DNA from: Pseudomonadota bacterium
GTDB taxonomy: Bacteria; Pseudomonadota; Alphaproteobacteria; Sphingomonadales; Sphingomonadaceae
Direction of reading: 5' to 3'
Assembly: GCA_023400405.1 (NCBI GenBank)
Contig: JAEXFD010000054.1
Span: forward strand, 50,655-114,654
DNA: 64,000 bases
The notes under the pieces are model-generated. The model saw only the letters and a program-made list of their open reading frames with translations. It was not told the origin of the DNA and did no database searches. The translations under genes and the position numbers were made by a program. Shown here in pieces: positions 63,040-64,000 of this stretch; within the stretch, counting starts at the first letter, position 1; each line of letters starts with the position of its first letter.

Positions 63040-64000
63040 GTGTCTCCATCCAGTCCCAAATCCGCGCAGCGCATCGCCAAGCTGCTGGCCCGTGCTGGAA
63101 TCGCGTCGCGCCGCGACATCGAGCGCATGATCGCCGAGGGGCGCATCGCGCTCAACGGCGCGGTGCTCGACACGCCGGCGACGCTGCTGACGTCGCTCCA
63201 CGGGGTCACCGTCGACGGCAAGCCCGTCGCCGCACCCGCCCCTGCCCGACTGTTCCGCTATCACAAGCCCGCCGGGCTCCTGACGACCGAGCGCGACCCC
63301 AAGGGCCGGCCGACGATCTATGACCGGCTGCCCCAGGGCCTGCCGCGGGTGATGCCGGTCGGCCGGCTCGACCTTAGCACCGAGGGGCTGTTGCTGCTCA
63401 CCACCGACGGCGAGCTCAAGCGCCAGCTCGAGCTGCCCGCCACCGGCGTCGAGCGCAGCTATCGCGCCCGCGCCTATGGCAACGTCACCCAGGCTCAGCT
63501 CGAGGCGCTGATGCTCGGCGTCGAGATCGAAGGCGTCCGCTATGGGCCGATCAACGCCAATCTCGAGCGGCGCACCGGCGCGAACGTGTGGATCGAGCTT
63601 ACGCTGACCGAAGGCAAGAACCGCGAAGTGCGCCGGGTGCTCGAATATCTCGGCCTCGAAGTGAACCGGCTGATCCGTACGCGCTACGGCCCCTTCTGGC
63701 TGGGCGACATGCCCGCGGGCGACGTGGACGAGATCCGCCAGCACGACCTGGTCACCTTCCGCACCGTGCTCTCCAAGCCCGGCGGCGGCAAGGCGGCTTC
63801 GAACCTGCAATTCGCGGTGCGTTCGCGCGCCGTCGAGCCGGCGCCGAAGCCCAAGCCGGTGCCTGGCGACGGCAAAGAGCCCGAAGGCCGGCGGCGCAAG
63901 GCGCCCGAGGCGGCGCCCGCCAAGGGCCAGCCGCGCTTCACCGCGCGCGTGACGCCCGCGGCCAAGGGCGAGCCCGAGCGCGCGCCTGGGAAGCCCGGCC
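63040..64000 (+). CDS. 23S rRNA pseudouridine synthase, RluB/RsuA family (3' end outside window)
   Basis: Starts at GTG 63040 (SPSSPKSAQRIAKLLARAG); the frame stays open to the last base, so the gene runs off the window after 320 codons. It has an N-terminal S4 RNA-binding domain (residues about 8-60), then the RsuA-type catalytic core with Asp111 in PVGRLDLSTEGLLLL. Further on come LTEGKNREVRRVLEYLGLEVNRLIR and a long Lys/Pro/Arg-rich tail from about residue 265. RluB modifies U2605 of 23S rRNA; whether this is RluB or RluE/F cannot be fixed here. Confidence 0.9.
   Translation, partial: MSPSSPKSAQRIAKLLARAGIASRRDIERMIAEGRIALNGAVLDTPATLLTSLHGVTVDGKPVAAPAPARLFRYHKPAGLLTTERDPKGRPTIYDRLPQGLPRVMPVGRLDLSTEGLLLLTTDGELKRQLELPATGVERSYRARAYGNVTQAQLEALMLGVEIEGVRYGPINANLERRTGANVWIELTLTEGKNREVRRVLEYLGLEVNRLIRTRYGPFWLGDMPAGDVDEIRQHDLVTFRTVLSKPGGGKAASNLQFAVRSRAVEPAPKPKPVPGDGKEPEGRRRKAPEAAPAKGQPRFTARVTPAAKGEPERAPGKPG

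Overview
The window comes from a high-GC alphaproteobacterium, most likely Sphingomonas or a close relative in the Sphingomonadales. Four features point there: bamA-ompH-fabZ without the LPS genes lpxD and lpxA (sphingomonads use glycosphingolipids), a double-domain Hfq, the ntrBC-ntrYX block behind dusB, and a trpFBA-accD-folC cluster. I identified 69 protein genes and one tRNA gene. Two small membrane proteins and the open-ended gene at the right edge are too short, or lack a stop, and would be missed by simple ORF listing.

Layout. 1-3.98 kb: outer-membrane assembly (bamA, Skp/OmpH), fabZ, a small membrane protein and rpmE. 4-6.8 kb: a PilZ protein, an exported orphan and poxB. 6.8-8.35 kb: an accessory insert with an AbiJ-like HEPN gene between poxB and tRNA-Ser, bounded by a duplicated tRNA 3' end and a duplicated poxB 5' end. 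8.4-17.9 kb: a mostly forward cell-envelope and housekeeping run (mltB, an RlpA-like protein, dacC, holB, orphan, metG, tatD, MBL hydrolase, retropepsin-like protease, mazG). 17.9-27.2 kb: reverse-strand regulators (hfq-hflX, ntrX, ntrY, ntrC, ntrB, dusB). 27.5-35 kb: a TonB-domain protein, ispDF, a lower-GC two-gene membrane/HEPN-like cassette, cinA/pncC, ratA-lipA, carbonic anhydrase, PepSY protein and ppk2. 35-41 kb: an SMP-30-type lactonase, aspS, rnd, an I78 inhibitor lipoprotein and a serine hydrolase. 41.2-46.8 kb: reverse operon DUF2066-hda-ppk1-ppx, divergent from purM-purN-yjbR. 49-52.4 kb: endonuclease-type hydrolase and patatin. 52.6-59.5 kb: lapA-pyrF-GNAT-trpF, trpB, small membrane ORF, trpA-accD and folC. 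59.5 kb to the end: a sphingomonad orphan, AmpG-like transporter with a DUF2939 partner, a receiver protein and a 23S rRNA pseudouridine synthase that runs off the window.

Intergenic spaces repeatedly carry long imperfect palindromes of two families. One is built on CCCCGGC...GCCGGGG arms ending in GTGACG; the other is built on CTCCCCC/GGGGGAG arms. One copy of the first family sits inside the trp operon between trpB and trpA.

The most unusual features are the tRNA-Ser-linked AbiJ/HEPN insert with its composite flanking repeats, the membrane-anchored HEPN-like pair after ispDF, an EF-hand-type loop inside the Skp-like chaperone, the tandem Hfq, and two CtrA-like boxes in front of a PilZ gene and an orphan gene. 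No CRISPR array, transposase, integrase or rRNA gene was seen.
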